NCBI RefSeq assembly: GCF_001551835.1 | Contig: NZ_LODL01000010.1 | Location: forward strand, 570 to 64,569 | Direction of reading: 5' to 3' | DNA from: Dechloromonas denitrificans | Lineage (GTDB): Bacteria; Pseudomonadota; Gammaproteobacteria; Burkholderiales; Rhodocyclaceae | Length of the DNA: 64,000 nucleotides | In this document: piece by piece, positions 17,873 through 26,865 of the stretch | How the letters are laid out: the number at the start of each line of letters is the position of its first letter | Position numbering within the stretch: the stretch's first letter is position 1 | The notes under the pieces: model-generated | Told to the model about the DNA's origin: nothing | What the model saw: the letters and a program-made list of their open reading frames with translations, nothing else | Databases searched by the model: none | Position numbers and translations under genes: made by a program

Positions 17873-18253
17873 GAAAGTCGGCCAGGCAATCGCTGGACAC
17901 GAAAGTGTCGGGAGGAAAGTCCGGGCTCCATTGGGCAGGATGCCAGCTAACGGCTGGGTGCTATACGGTCGCAAGACTCAAGGCAACGGAAAGTGCAACA
18001 GAAAATAAACCGCCGATGGCCCCGCAAGGGGATCAGGTAAGGGCGAAACGGCGAGGTAAGAGCTCACCGCGCTGGCGGTAACGTTCAGCGGCATGGCAAA
18101 CCCCATCCGGAGCAAGACCAAATAGGGAAGCTGAGGCGTGGCCCGCGCTGCTTCCGGGTAGGTTGCTTGAGCCTGTCGGTAACGGCAGGCCTAGAGGAAT
18201 GATTGCCGAACCTCGCAAGAGGGGAACAGAACCCGGCTTATCGGCCGGCTTTC
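17873..18253 (+). ncRNA. rnpB: RNase P RNA, bacterial class A
   Basis: 381 bases. The ends pair as P1 (GAAAGTCGGCC with GGCCGGCTTTC). Universal segments are present: GAGGAAAGTCCGGGCTCC near 17911, CAGGATGCCAGCTAACGGC, AACCGCCGATGGCCC, GGGATCAGGTAAGGG, GGTAAGAGCTCACCGCG, GACCAAATAGGGAAGC, TTGCTTGAGCC and the 3' ACAGAACCCGGCTTATC. It is the catalytic subunit that matures tRNA 5' ends. It ends 14 bases before the convergent VWA gene. Confidence 0.98.
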
Positions 18254-18266
18254 CACCAGATTCTGT

Positions 18267-19439
18267 TTATTTCGCCAGGCTGCGCATGGCCCGTTCGAGG
18301 CCGTCGATGGTCAGTGGGAACATCCGCTCGCCGAGTAGCTGACGGATCATCGTGATCGATGGCGTGTAGCCCCAGTGGGCTTCCGGCAAGGGATTGAGCC
18401 AGGCGGCCCGCGACCAGGTGTTGAGCAGGCGTTCCAGCCAGACGGCGCCGGCTTCCTCGTTCCAGTGTTCGACGCTGCCGCCAGGGCGGGCAACTTCGTA
18501 AGGGCTCATGCTGGCATCGCCGACGAAAACCAGCTTGTAGTCCGGGCCGTAGGTGTGGATGACGTCCCAGGTCGATAATTTTTCGCCATGACGCCGGCGA
18601 TTGTCCTTCCACACCCCTTCATAGACGCAGTTGTGGAAGTAGAAGTGCTCGAGGTGCTTGAACTCGGCGCGGGCGGCGGAAAACAGCTCCTCGCAGGCCT
18701 GGATGTGATCGTCCATCGAGCCGCCGATATCGAGAAAGAGCAGCACCTTGATCGCATTATGGCGTTCCGGCCGCAACTGCAGGTCGAGCCAGCCGCCATT
18801 GCGGGCCGTGCCGGCGATCGTGCCGTCGAGGTCGAGTTCGGTCGCCGCGCCTTGGCGGGCAAAGCGACGCAGCCGACGCAGCGCGACCTTGATGTTGCGG
18901 ACACCGAGCTCGAGCGAATCGTCGAGGTTGCGGAATTCGCGCTGCTCCCAGACCTTGATCGCCGTCCGGTTGCCGACCGATTCGCCGCCGATGCGGACAC
19001 CTTCCGGGTTGTAGCCGCCGTGGCCGAAGGGCGAAGTGCCGGCGGTGCCGATCCACTTGTTGCCGCCGGCGTGGCGTTCCTTCTGCTCGGCGAGCCGTTC
19101 CTTCAGTTGCTCGAAGACCTTTTCGTAGCCGAGTTTCTGCAGCCGGGCCCGGTCGGCTTCCGACAGGTGCTTGCGGGCCGCCAGTTCCAGCCATTCCTCC
19201 GGCACCATGGCGTCGAAACCGGGCAGCGCCTCGATGCCCTTGAAATACTCGCCGAAGGCGCGGTCGAAACGGTCGTACAGGGCCTCGTCCTTGACCAGCA
19301 GGGCGCGCGCCAGCAGGTAGAAATCATCGAGGCTGCCGCTGACCAGCCGGGCTTCCAGCGCTTCGAGCAGGGCCAGCAGCTCATTGGTCGACACCGGCAA
19401 CTGGCGCGCCTTCAGGTGCAGGAAGAAATCGACCAGCAC
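18267..19439 (-). CDS. VWA-domain protein (CoxE-like), partner of MoxR ATPase
   Basis: 390 residues. An N-terminal helical region (MLVDFFLHLKARQLPVSTNE) is typical of the VWA partners of MoxR ATPases. Near residue 240 the von Willebrand A domain has the MIDAS motif LFLDIGGSMDDH (D-x-G-x-S), followed by FHNCVYEGVW and FVGDASMSPYE. It starts 4 bases after the MoxR stop. Such pairs act as chaperones inserting metals or assembling complexes; the client here is unknown. Confidence 0.92.
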   Translation of the reverse strand: MLVDFFLHLKARQLPVSTNELLALLEALEARLVSGSLDDFYLLARALLVKDEALYDRFDRAFGEYFKGIEALPGFDAMVPEEWLELAARKHLSEADRARLQKLGYEKVFEQLKERLAEQKERHAGGNKWIGTAGTSPFGHGGYNPEGVRIGGESVGNRTAIKVWEQREFRNLDDSLELGVRNIKVALRRLRRFARQGAATELDLDGTIAGTARNGGWLDLQLRPERHNAIKVLLFLDIGGSMDDHIQACEELFSAARAEFKHLEHFYFHNCVYEGVWKDNRRRHGEKLSTWDVIHTYGPDYKLVFVGDASMSPYEVARPGGSVEHWNEEAGAVWLERLLNTWSRAAWLNPLPEAHWGYTPSITMIRQLLGERMFPLTIDGLERAMRSLAK

Positions 19440-19443
19440 CGGT

Positions 19444-20286
19444 TCAGCTCTTGCGGCGGGCCATGAAGGCGAGGCGTTCGAAGAGGTGCACGTCCTGCTC
19501 GTTCTTGAGCAGCGCCCCGTGCAGCGGCGGAATGGCGTCCTTCGCCTCCTTGGCGCGCAGCGCTTCCGGCGGGATGTCCTCGGCCAGCAGCAGCTTCAGC
19601 CAGTCGATCAGTTCGCTGGTGGATGGTTTCTTCTTCAGGCCGGGCACTTCGCGCAGATCGAAGAAGACTTCCAGCGCTTCCTTGAGCAGGTCGTGCTTGA
19701 GGACCGGGAAATGGACGCCGACGATGCGCTGCATCGTTTCCTTGTCGGGAAATTTGATGTAGTGGAAGAAGCAGCGGCGCAGGAAGGCGTCGGGCAGTTC
19801 CTTCTCGTTGTTCGAGGTGATGATGATCAGCGGCCGATGCTTGGCCTTGATCGTCCGGTGCAACTCGTAGCAGTGGAATTCCATGCGGTCGAGTTCGCGC
19901 AGCAGGTCGTTGGGGAACTCGATGTCGGCCTTGTCGATTTCGTCGATCAGCACCACCGACGGTTCGTCGCACTCGAAGGCCTGCCACAGCACGCCATGCC
20001 CGATGTAGTGGCCGATGTCCTCGACGCGCGGGTCGCCCAGTTGCGAGTCGCGCAGCCGCGATACCGCGTCGTATTCGTAGAGGCCCTGTTGCGCCTTGGT
20101 GGTCGATTTGATGTGCCATTGGAAGAGCGGCATGTTCAATGCCCGCGCCACTTCCTCGGCCAACAGCGTCTTGCCGGTGCCCGGTTCGCCCTTGATCAGC
20201 AGCGGCCGTTGCAGGGCGATGGCGGCGTTGACCGCCAGGGTCAGGTCGCGGGTGGCGACGTAGCTTTCGGTACCTTCGAATTTCAT
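19444..20286 (-). CDS. MoxR-family AAA+ ATPase
   Basis: 280 residues. Walker A is GEPGTGKTLLAEEV near residues 36-49, Walker B is VVLIDEIDKAD near 110, sensor 1 is IITSNNEKELPDAFLRRCFFHYI with the arginine finger. The C-terminal lid and TSELIDWLKLLLAEDI follow. It likely works with the downstream VWA protein. Start ATG 20286 is the only one that keeps the conserved N-terminal helix. Confidence 0.95.
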   Translation of the reverse strand: MKFEGTESYVATRDLTLAVNAAIALQRPLLIKGEPGTGKTLLAEEVARALNMPLFQWHIKSTTKAQQGLYEYDAVSRLRDSQLGDPRVEDIGHYIGHGVLWQAFECDEPSVVLIDEIDKADIEFPNDLLRELDRMEFHCYELHRTIKAKHRPLIIITSNNEKELPDAFLRRCFFHYIKFPDKETMQRIVGVHFPVLKHDLLKEALEVFFDLREVPGLKKKPSTSELIDWLKLLLAEDIPPEALRAKEAKDAIPPLHGALLKNEQDVHLFERLAFMARRKS

Positions 20287-20397
20287 GGTCTGGATGTCCG
20301 GTGGAGGCGTCTCGGTGGGCTGATTGTAAAGGCAAAGCGCCGGCTAAAAACGCCGCTGGCCAGTCTTGGCAGCCGGGCTTCTGGCCTACAATGCCGC

Positions 20398-21540
20398 ATG
20401 AACTCGACTGCATTCCCACTCATTCGCTGGCAAGAAGCCGGCCTGGACCACTCGGCCCGCTGGCGCTCCGAAGCCGGCCTGCCGCCACCGGAAAATGTCG
20501 TCATCGCCGACGATACGCTGAAGGCCGACGCCGCCTACCGCCTGGCGGCGCAAGGCACGGCCCTGCTCTGGCGCGGCGACTACCAGAACGCCCGCAACCT
20601 GCTGCAGGCCATGGCCCGGCGGGCCGAGCGCAAGCCGCGGGCGGGCGCCGAGCAGAAGCCGGCGACGCCGGCCGAGGCTTTCCAGATGCATCGCGCCGCC
20701 CAAGGTCGGCGGGCGGCCATTCTCGGTAGCCTGCTGGTGCCGCTGACCGCCGATTACCGCGTGCCGCTGCGCCGTGGCCAAGACGTCGCTGAGGCCTGCC
20801 GGGCGGCGCTGGGGCCGGGTGAAGAGGATTCGGTGATTTCGCTGCGCGGCCTGCTCGCCCTGGTCAGTGCCTACGAATGGCGCAAGAAGGGGGCGCTGGT
20901 GCCGGCGCTGAGGGCGCTCATCCACCCGCATTTCGGTGTCTTTTCGCCGGTCCGCGGCGAATATGTCGATCTGGTCGCCAAGGCGCCGTTACCGGCCAAC
21001 TGCAATGTGGCCTTCGATATCGGCACCGGCTCCGGCGTGCTGGCGGCGGTGCTGGCCAAGCGCGGCATCCCACGCGTCGTGGCGACCGACATGGACCCGC
21101 GTGCCCTGGCCTGTGCCGCGGAAAATGCCCAAAATCTCGGGTTGACCGCCGGCATCGAGGTGGTCCGGGCCGATCTCTTTCCGGAAGGCCGGGCCCTGCT
21201 CGTCGTCTGCAATCCGCCGTGGCTGCCGGCGCAGCCGAGTTCGCCGGTCGAATATGCGATCTACGATCCGGATTCGCAGATGCTGCGCGGCTTCCTGAAC
21301 GGCCTGGCGGCGCATCTGGCGCCGGGCGGCGAAGGTTGGCTGATCATTTCCGACCTCGCCGAACATCTCGGCCTGCGTTCGCGCGCCGAACTGCTCGGCT
21401 GGATCGCGGCTGCTGGTCTGAAAGTGCTCGGCCGCCTCGATACCCGGCCGAAACATCCGAAGACCCAGGATGCCAGCGACCCGCTGCATGCGGCGCGGGC
21501 GGCGGAAGTGACCTCGCTGTGGCGGCTGGGGGTGGCCTGA
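20398..21540 (+). CDS. SAM-dependent methyltransferase with NPPW motif
   Basis: 380 residues. The N-terminal about 180 residues are a helical region without a recognised domain. The C-terminal half is a class I methyltransferase: FDIGTGSGVLAAVLAKRG (SAM loop), ATDMDPRALACAAENA, and VVCNPPWLP, the N-P-P-(Y/W) motif of N5-glutamine and N6-adenine methyltransferases. Substrate not predictable; distant PrmC-like role is possible. ATG 20398 is the first in-frame Met after a spacer shared with the divergent moxR gene. Confidence 0.85.
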   Translation: MNSTAFPLIRWQEAGLDHSARWRSEAGLPPPENVVIADDTLKADAAYRLAAQGTALLWRGDYQNARNLLQAMARRAERKPRAGAEQKPATPAEAFQMHRAAQGRRAAILGSLLVPLTADYRVPLRRGQDVAEACRAALGPGEEDSVISLRGLLALVSAYEWRKKGALVPALRALIHPHFGVFSPVRGEYVDLVAKAPLPANCNVAFDIGTGSGVLAAVLAKRGIPRVVATDMDPRALACAAENAQNLGLTAGIEVVRADLFPEGRALLVVCNPPWLPAQPSSPVEYAIYDPDSQMLRGFLNGLAAHLAPGGEGWLIISDLAEHLGLRSRAELLGWIAAAGLKVLGRLDTRPKHPKTQDASDPLHAARAAEVTSLWRLGVA

Positions 21541-21555
21541 TTTTTTTGCCGGGCA

Positions 21556-21583
21556 GGGAATAAAGCAGGGCCAGTTGTCGTTC
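21556..21583 (+). promoter_or_regulatory. Candidate ECF-type promoter upstream of the COG4315 lipoprotein
   Basis: GGGAATAA at 21556 followed 15-16 bases later by CGTTC fits the GGAA(T)-spacer-CGTT architecture common to ECF sigma promoters. It lies just upstream of the lipoprotein-sigma-anti-sigma unit, as expected for autoregulation. Confidence 0.35.
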
Positions 21584-21620
21584 ATCTCGGTGTAGCACCT
21601 CAAACCTGACGGAGACGATC

Positions 21621-21998
21621 ATGAAAACGAACAAACTGATGCTCACCCTGGCCCTGACGGCCGCACTGGCCGCCTGCTCGACAGCCGAAACCCGGCCGGC
21701 CATGACATCCGGTAGCATGCTGACCGGCAGCAACGGCATGACGCTCTATGTTTTTGATAAGGACGAGGCTGGCAGTGGCCAGAGCATGTGCACGGGGCCG
21801 TGCGCAACGAACTGGCCGCCGCTGTTCGCCCCACATGAAGCCATGGCGAGCGGTGATTACAGCGTCGTCAAGCGGGGCGACGGCAACAAGCAATGGGCCT
21901 ACAAGGGCAAGCCGCTGTATTTCTGGAGCAAGGACCAGAAGGCCGGCGACACGACCGGTGACGGTTTCAACAACGTCTGGCACGTCGCCAAGCCCTGA
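21621..21998 (+). CDS. COG4315-type secreted-repeat lipoprotein
   Basis: 125 residues. Lipoprotein signal ending LAAC (Cys19), then two copies of the small repeat characteristic of the family: GMTLYVFDKDEAGSGQSMC with TGPCATNWPP, and KPLYFWSKDQKAGDTTG with NNVWHV. The family is periplasmic, function undefined, and often coded beside ECF sigma factors, as here (9 bases before the sigma gene). AGACG-type weak ribosome site. It is probably a target as well as a neighbour of the sigma factor. Confidence 0.88.
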   Translation: MKTNKLMLTLALTAALAACSTAETRPAMTSGSMLTGSNGMTLYVFDKDEAGSGQSMCTGPCATNWPPLFAPHEAMASGDYSVVKRGDGNKQWAYKGKPLYFWSKDQKAGDTTGDGFNNVWHVAKP

Positions 21999-22007
21999 CG
22001 CCGTACC

Positions 22008-22505
22008 GTGGATAGCCGCGCGATCCGCGCCGAAATGCCGCGCCTGCGCCGCTACGCGCGGGCGCTGCTCGGCGACCGCGCGGCGGCGGACGATCTCGTG
22101 CAGGACACGCTCGAACGGGCCTGGCGCCGGCTGGCCCAGTGGCGGGCCGGCAGCGACCTGCGGGCCTGGCTGTTCAGCATCATGCACAACCTGCGCGTCG
22201 ATCAGTTGCGGCAGCCATCTCTGTCCACCCAGGCGCTGGATGATGGCGACGAAGCGCCGACCCGGCCGACGCAGAGCGATCAGCTGGAACTGGTCGATCT
22301 CGAAGCCGCTCTCCGCCAGTTGCCGGACGAACAGCGCGCCGTGCTGCTGCTCGTCGCGCTGGAGGAAATGAGTTATGCCGAAGTCGCTGCCGCGCTGGAA
22401 ATTCCGCTGGGCACCGTGATGTCCCGGCTGTCGCGTGGCCGCGAGCGGCTGCGCCTGATCATGGAGGGGCGCCCATTGGCCGCCAATCTGCGAGTCGTGC
22501 GATGA
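22008..22505 (+). CDS. ECF-type RNA polymerase sigma factor
   Basis: 165 residues from GTG 22008. Region 2 is RALLGDRAAADDLVQDTLERAWRR, with region 4 seen in LRQLPDEQRAVLLLVALEE and YAEVAAALEIPLGTVMSRLSRG. Short linker, no extra C-terminal domain. Its stop overlaps the anti-sigma start by four bases. It likely controls a cell-envelope or oxidative response; the signal is not evident. Confidence 0.95.
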   Translation: MDSRAIRAEMPRLRRYARALLGDRAAADDLVQDTLERAWRRLAQWRAGSDLRAWLFSIMHNLRVDQLRQPSLSTQALDDGDEAPTRPTQSDQLELVDLEAALRQLPDEQRAVLLLVALEEMSYAEVAAALEIPLGTVMSRLSRGRERLRLIMEGRPLAANLRVVR

Positions 22506-23305
22506 GTCAAGTCTCCGAAACCGATCTCCAGGCCTGGGTCGATGCCCGGCTGGCGCCGCCCCGGCGGCATGAAATCGATGCCTACCTGGCCGAGCATCCC
22601 AATCAGGCTGAGCGGTTGCGCGCCTATCAGGCGCAGAAGCGGGCCATCAAGGCGCTGTTCGATCCGGTGCTCGACGAAGTGCTGCCGGAAAATCTGCGGA
22701 CTTTGGCCGAGGCGTCGGCGATGCCGGCGGTCGACCGGCCGAAAACGGCACTTTTCAGCCGCTGGTCGCTGCAGCGCCTGGCGGCCGGGCTCCTGGTCGC
22801 CCTGCTCGGTGGTGTCGCAGGCTGGCTCGGTCACGCCCAGTACCAGAGCGGCGAACGGCTGGCCCAGATGGCGCCGCTACCCCGCCAGGCGGCCGTCGCC
22901 CACGTTGTCTACAGTCCGGACGTCCGGCGCCCGGTCGAAGTGACGGCCGATCAGGAGGAGCAACTGGTCAAGTGGCTGTCGAAGCGGCTCGGCACGCCGA
23001 TCAGCCCGCCCAAGCTGGGTGCCGTCGGCTATGAACTGGTCGGTGGTCGGCTGCTGCCCGGCAACAGCGGGCCGGTCGCCCAGTTCATGTATCAGGACGC
23101 CAGCGGCCAGCGCCTGACGCTCTACCTGACTACCGAAAACGCTGGCAAGGTGGAAACCGGCTTCCGTTTCGCCCGCGAAGGCCAGGTGAATGTCTTCTAC
23201 TGGGTCGAAGGCAAGTTCGGCTATGCGCTGTCGGCCGGCATCGACAAGAATGAACTGGCCAAGGTCGCTACCGCCGTTTACGATCAGCTGGATCGAGCAA
23301 AATAG
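22502..23305 (+). CDS. Anti-sigma factor, membrane-anchored
   Basis: 267 residues. The N-terminal anti-sigma domain begins VSETDLQAWVDARLAPPRR. One membrane helix (LAAGLLVALLGGVAGWLGH, about residues 86-104) is followed by a periplasmic domain with VTADQEEQLVKWLSKRLG and FRFAREGQVNVFYWVEGKFGY. This is the layout of the RsiW/ChrR-like anti-sigma family that retains an ECF factor. It lacks an obvious zinc H-x-x-x-C-x-x-C in the N-terminus. A dispersed-repeat copy (22724-22756) encodes the linker just before the helix (AMPAVDRPKTALFSRW). Confidence 0.9.
   Translation: MSQVSETDLQAWVDARLAPPRRHEIDAYLAEHPNQAERLRAYQAQKRAIKALFDPVLDEVLPENLRTLAEASAMPAVDRPKTALFSRWSLQRLAAGLLVALLGGVAGWLGHAQYQSGERLAQMAPLPRQAAVAHVVYSPDVRRPVEVTADQEEQLVKWLSKRLGTPISPPKLGAVGYELVGGRLLPGNSGPVAQFMYQDASGQRLTLYLTTENAGKVETGFRFAREGQVNVFYWVEGKFGYALSAGIDKNELAKVATAVYDQLDRAK
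22724..22756 (+). repeat. 33-bp dispersed repeat, copy 4 (in coding sequence)
   Basis: CCGGCGGTCGAC, 11 bases, GGC, ACTTTTC. It is read in frame as PAVDRPKTALF in the anti-sigma factor, immediately before its membrane helix. Confidence 0.6.
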
Positions 23306-23337
23306 ACCGGCTACGGCCGGGCGCGAAAGAAATCATC

Positions 23338-23739
23338 ATGCCGGGTCTGGTCCTCAACGAAAACGAAGTCGAATTCACCGCCATCCGCGCCCAGGGCGCC
23401 GGTGGGCAAAATATCAACAAGGTCTCGAACGCGGTGCATCTGCGTTTCGATGTCGCCGCCTCCAGCCTGCCGGAAGAGATCAAGGGCAAGTTGCTGGCGC
23501 TGCGCGACCAGCGCATCAGCAGCGATGGCATTGTCGTCATCAAGGCACAAAAGCACCGCAGCCTGGAGCGCAATCGCGAAGACGGCCTGGTTCGCCTGCG
23601 CGAACTGATCGCCAGCGCTGCCTTCGTGGCGCCGCCGCGCCGGCCGACCAAGCCGACGCGCAACTCGCAGCGTAAGCGCGTCGACAGCAAGGTCAAGCGC
23701 GGACAGGTCAAACTGCAGCGCGGCCGGGTCTGCGAATAG
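23338..23739 (+). CDS. arfB: Alternative ribosome-rescue factor / peptidyl-tRNA hydrolase ArfB
   Basis: 133 residues. Catalytic GGQ motif in RAQGAGGQNINKVSNAV (residues 19-35) with the release-factor-like fold, and a highly basic C-terminal tail (RNSQRKRVDSKVKRGQ) that in ArfB enters the empty mRNA channel. It hydrolyses peptidyl-tRNA on stalled ribosomes. It is preceded by GAAAGAAATC and sits 32 bases after the anti-sigma gene. Confidence 0.95.
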   Translation: MPGLVLNENEVEFTAIRAQGAGGQNINKVSNAVHLRFDVAASSLPEEIKGKLLALRDQRISSDGIVVIKAQKHRSLERNREDGLVRLRELIASAAFVAPPRRPTKPTRNSQRKRVDSKVKRGQVKLQRGRVCE

Positions 23740-23755
23740 CCGGGGCGGCCCTGCC

Positions 23756-24109
23756 TTACTTGCTGATCGGCGCGTCGCGACCGGAATACTGGTCGCTCAT
23801 CCGGTAGGGGGCGTCGATGAAGCGGGCGGTGGGTTTGTCGCGGCAGAAACGCTCGATGTACAGCTCGACCGTGCCGCTCGACAGATCGGTCACCTGCTGC
23901 GACTGATTGGCATAGTTGTGACCGCTGAGAAAGCCGCGCGCCCAGGCGACGTATTGCTTGCGCTGTTCCGGATCGTCCTTCGACTTGAACCAGGCCTGGC
24001 ATGAGCTGTCGTCAAAACCGAGTATTTTCAGTGGTGCACCGGCAGCAACACCGCTAGCCAGCAGGCTCAGCACGATGGTCGCCCCGGCGGCGAGGCATTT
24101 TCGCAACAT
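23756..24109 (-). CDS. Exported Rap1a/Tai-like small protein
   Basis: 117 residues from ATG 24109, which has AGGGGA upstream; an upstream extension to 24193 is less likely. Signal peptide MLRKCLAAGATIVLSLLASG with cleavage near AAG. Mature part has SSCQAWFKSKDD, YVAWARGFLSGHNYAN and IERFCRDKPT, where the two Cys and the W-x-x-G-F-x-x-G pattern resemble the Rap1a/Tai immunity-type fold. Real immunity function is doubtful without an effector nearby; a general periplasmic role is as likely. Confidence 0.7.
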   Translation of the reverse strand: MLRKCLAAGATIVLSLLASGVAAGAPLKILGFDDSSCQAWFKSKDDPEQRKQYVAWARGFLSGHNYANQSQQVTDLSSGTVELYIERFCRDKPTARFIDAPYRMSDQYSGRDAPISK

Positions 24110-24197
24110 CTGATTCCCCTGTCTGAAGCGATCGGCGCTGCGGAAAGCAGGCGCCTTCAACTTCCGTTTCAAGTATAGCGCTGCCGCCGACATCGGT

Positions 24198-24335
24198 TCA
24201 GCAGAAGGCGAAGGCGAGCAGGGCGGGGTCGTCGAGCAGGTTGAGCAGGGCGTAGGCGGCCAGCCGGTTGCCGACCAGCCAGGCCTGCTCCGAGAAGCTG
24301 GCCAGCCGGCTGAACAGGGGCGGGGCGATGGTCAT
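24198..24335 (-). CDS. Possible 45-residue hydrophobic peptide
   Basis: An ATG-to-TGA frame encodes a Leu/Ala-rich peptide (PLFSRLASFSEQAW, AAYALLNLLDD). No convincing ribosome site precedes it and it lies downstream of a terminator. Listed only because the interval 24110-24377 is otherwise empty. Confidence 0.2.
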   Translation of the reverse strand: MTIAPPLFSRLASFSEQAWLVGNRLAAYALLNLLDDPALLAFAFC

Positions 24336-24345
24336 CGGGGATAGG

Positions 24346-24373
24346 GCAAAAGAAAGGGCCCCGCGGGGCCCCT
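24346..24373 (-). terminator. Terminator after the small winged-helix gene
   Basis: On the minus strand a GGGCCCC/GGGGCCC stem is followed by TTTCTTTT, a few bases past the stop at 24378. Confidence 0.75.
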
Positions 24374-24377
24374 GGAC

Positions 24378-24629
24378 CTAGCTCTTGACGCCTGGCTTGC
24401 GGCCGGGCGCGGCGGACGGCATGTAACCGGCGACGCGGCAGAAGATGCCTTCGATCGGGGTGCCGTTCTTGAAGGTGGTCATGCTGCACATGGAGATGGC
24501 CTTTTGCGCGGATAGCTCCTGCAGCGAGGCGCGAACCTCGGTCAGGTCAATGCCGGTGCCCTTGGCGATATCCGCGTCGAGCAATTGACCGTGTTTTTTC
24601 AGGTGCGAAAGGATGGAGTCTGTGTGCAT
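24378..24629 (-). CDS. Small winged-helix-like regulatory protein
   Basis: 83 residues from ATG 24629; an in-frame TTG at 24656 is an alternative. The sequence SILSHLKKHGQLLDADIAKG followed by TEVRASLQELSAQKAI reads as a winged-helix DNA-binding fold. The C-terminal half has Cys residues (ISMCSMTTF, GIFCRVAGY) and a basic tail. I cannot assign a named family. It forms a monocistronic unit with its own terminator. Confidence 0.65.
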   Translation of the reverse strand: MHTDSILSHLKKHGQLLDADIAKGTGIDLTEVRASLQELSAQKAISMCSMTTFKNGTPIEGIFCRVAGYMPSAAPGRKPGVKS

Positions 24630-24713
24630 GTCGAGAGCCTTTAATAAAGATGCCAAATTAGAACTGTCTACCTCGAGTGATGAAGAGTGTTTCGAAGTGC
24701 TCAGATGAAGAAA

Positions 24714-24745
24714 TAAAGCAAAAGGCCAACCCCTGGGGATTGGCC
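24714..24745 (-). terminator. Terminator downstream of tRNA-Ile2
   Basis: Minus strand: GGCCAA-TCCCCAGGGG-TTGGCC followed by TTTTGCTTTATTT, located 17 bases past the tRNA 3' end. Confidence 0.7.
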
Positions 24746-24761
24746 GCAGTGCTCGATTTAC

Positions 24762-24838
24762 TGGTGGGCCCGCACGGACTTGAACCGTGGACCAAAGGAT
24801 TATGAGTCCTCTGCTCTAACCAACTGAGCTACAGGCCC
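24762..24838 (-). tRNA. ileX: tRNA-Ile2 (anticodon CAU, lysidine-modified)
   Basis: 77 bases with encoded CCA. Acceptor stem GGGCCTG / CGGGCCC pairs apart from one position, D arm TAGCTCAGTTGGTTAGAGC, anticodon loop CTCATAA, T arm GGTTCAAGTCC. The anticodon CAU could mean Met or Ile2. The acceptor and anticodon-stem sequence, and the position next to rpoD as in Pseudomonas, favour Ile2, whose C34 is converted to lysidine by TilS to read AUA. Confidence 0.9.
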
Positions 24839-24845
24839 GGAAAAC

Positions 24846-26819
<1,974 letters not shown>

Positions 26820-26865
26820 GAACACGATCCCTTGAATTGCGGAAAACCTCAAATTCTACCATAAC

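Noticed and set aside
24762..24838. Reading the CAU tRNA as elongator tRNA-Met
   Set aside because: Stem sequences and the position next to rpoD fit tRNA-Ile2 better; TilS-dependence cannot be proven from sequence alone.
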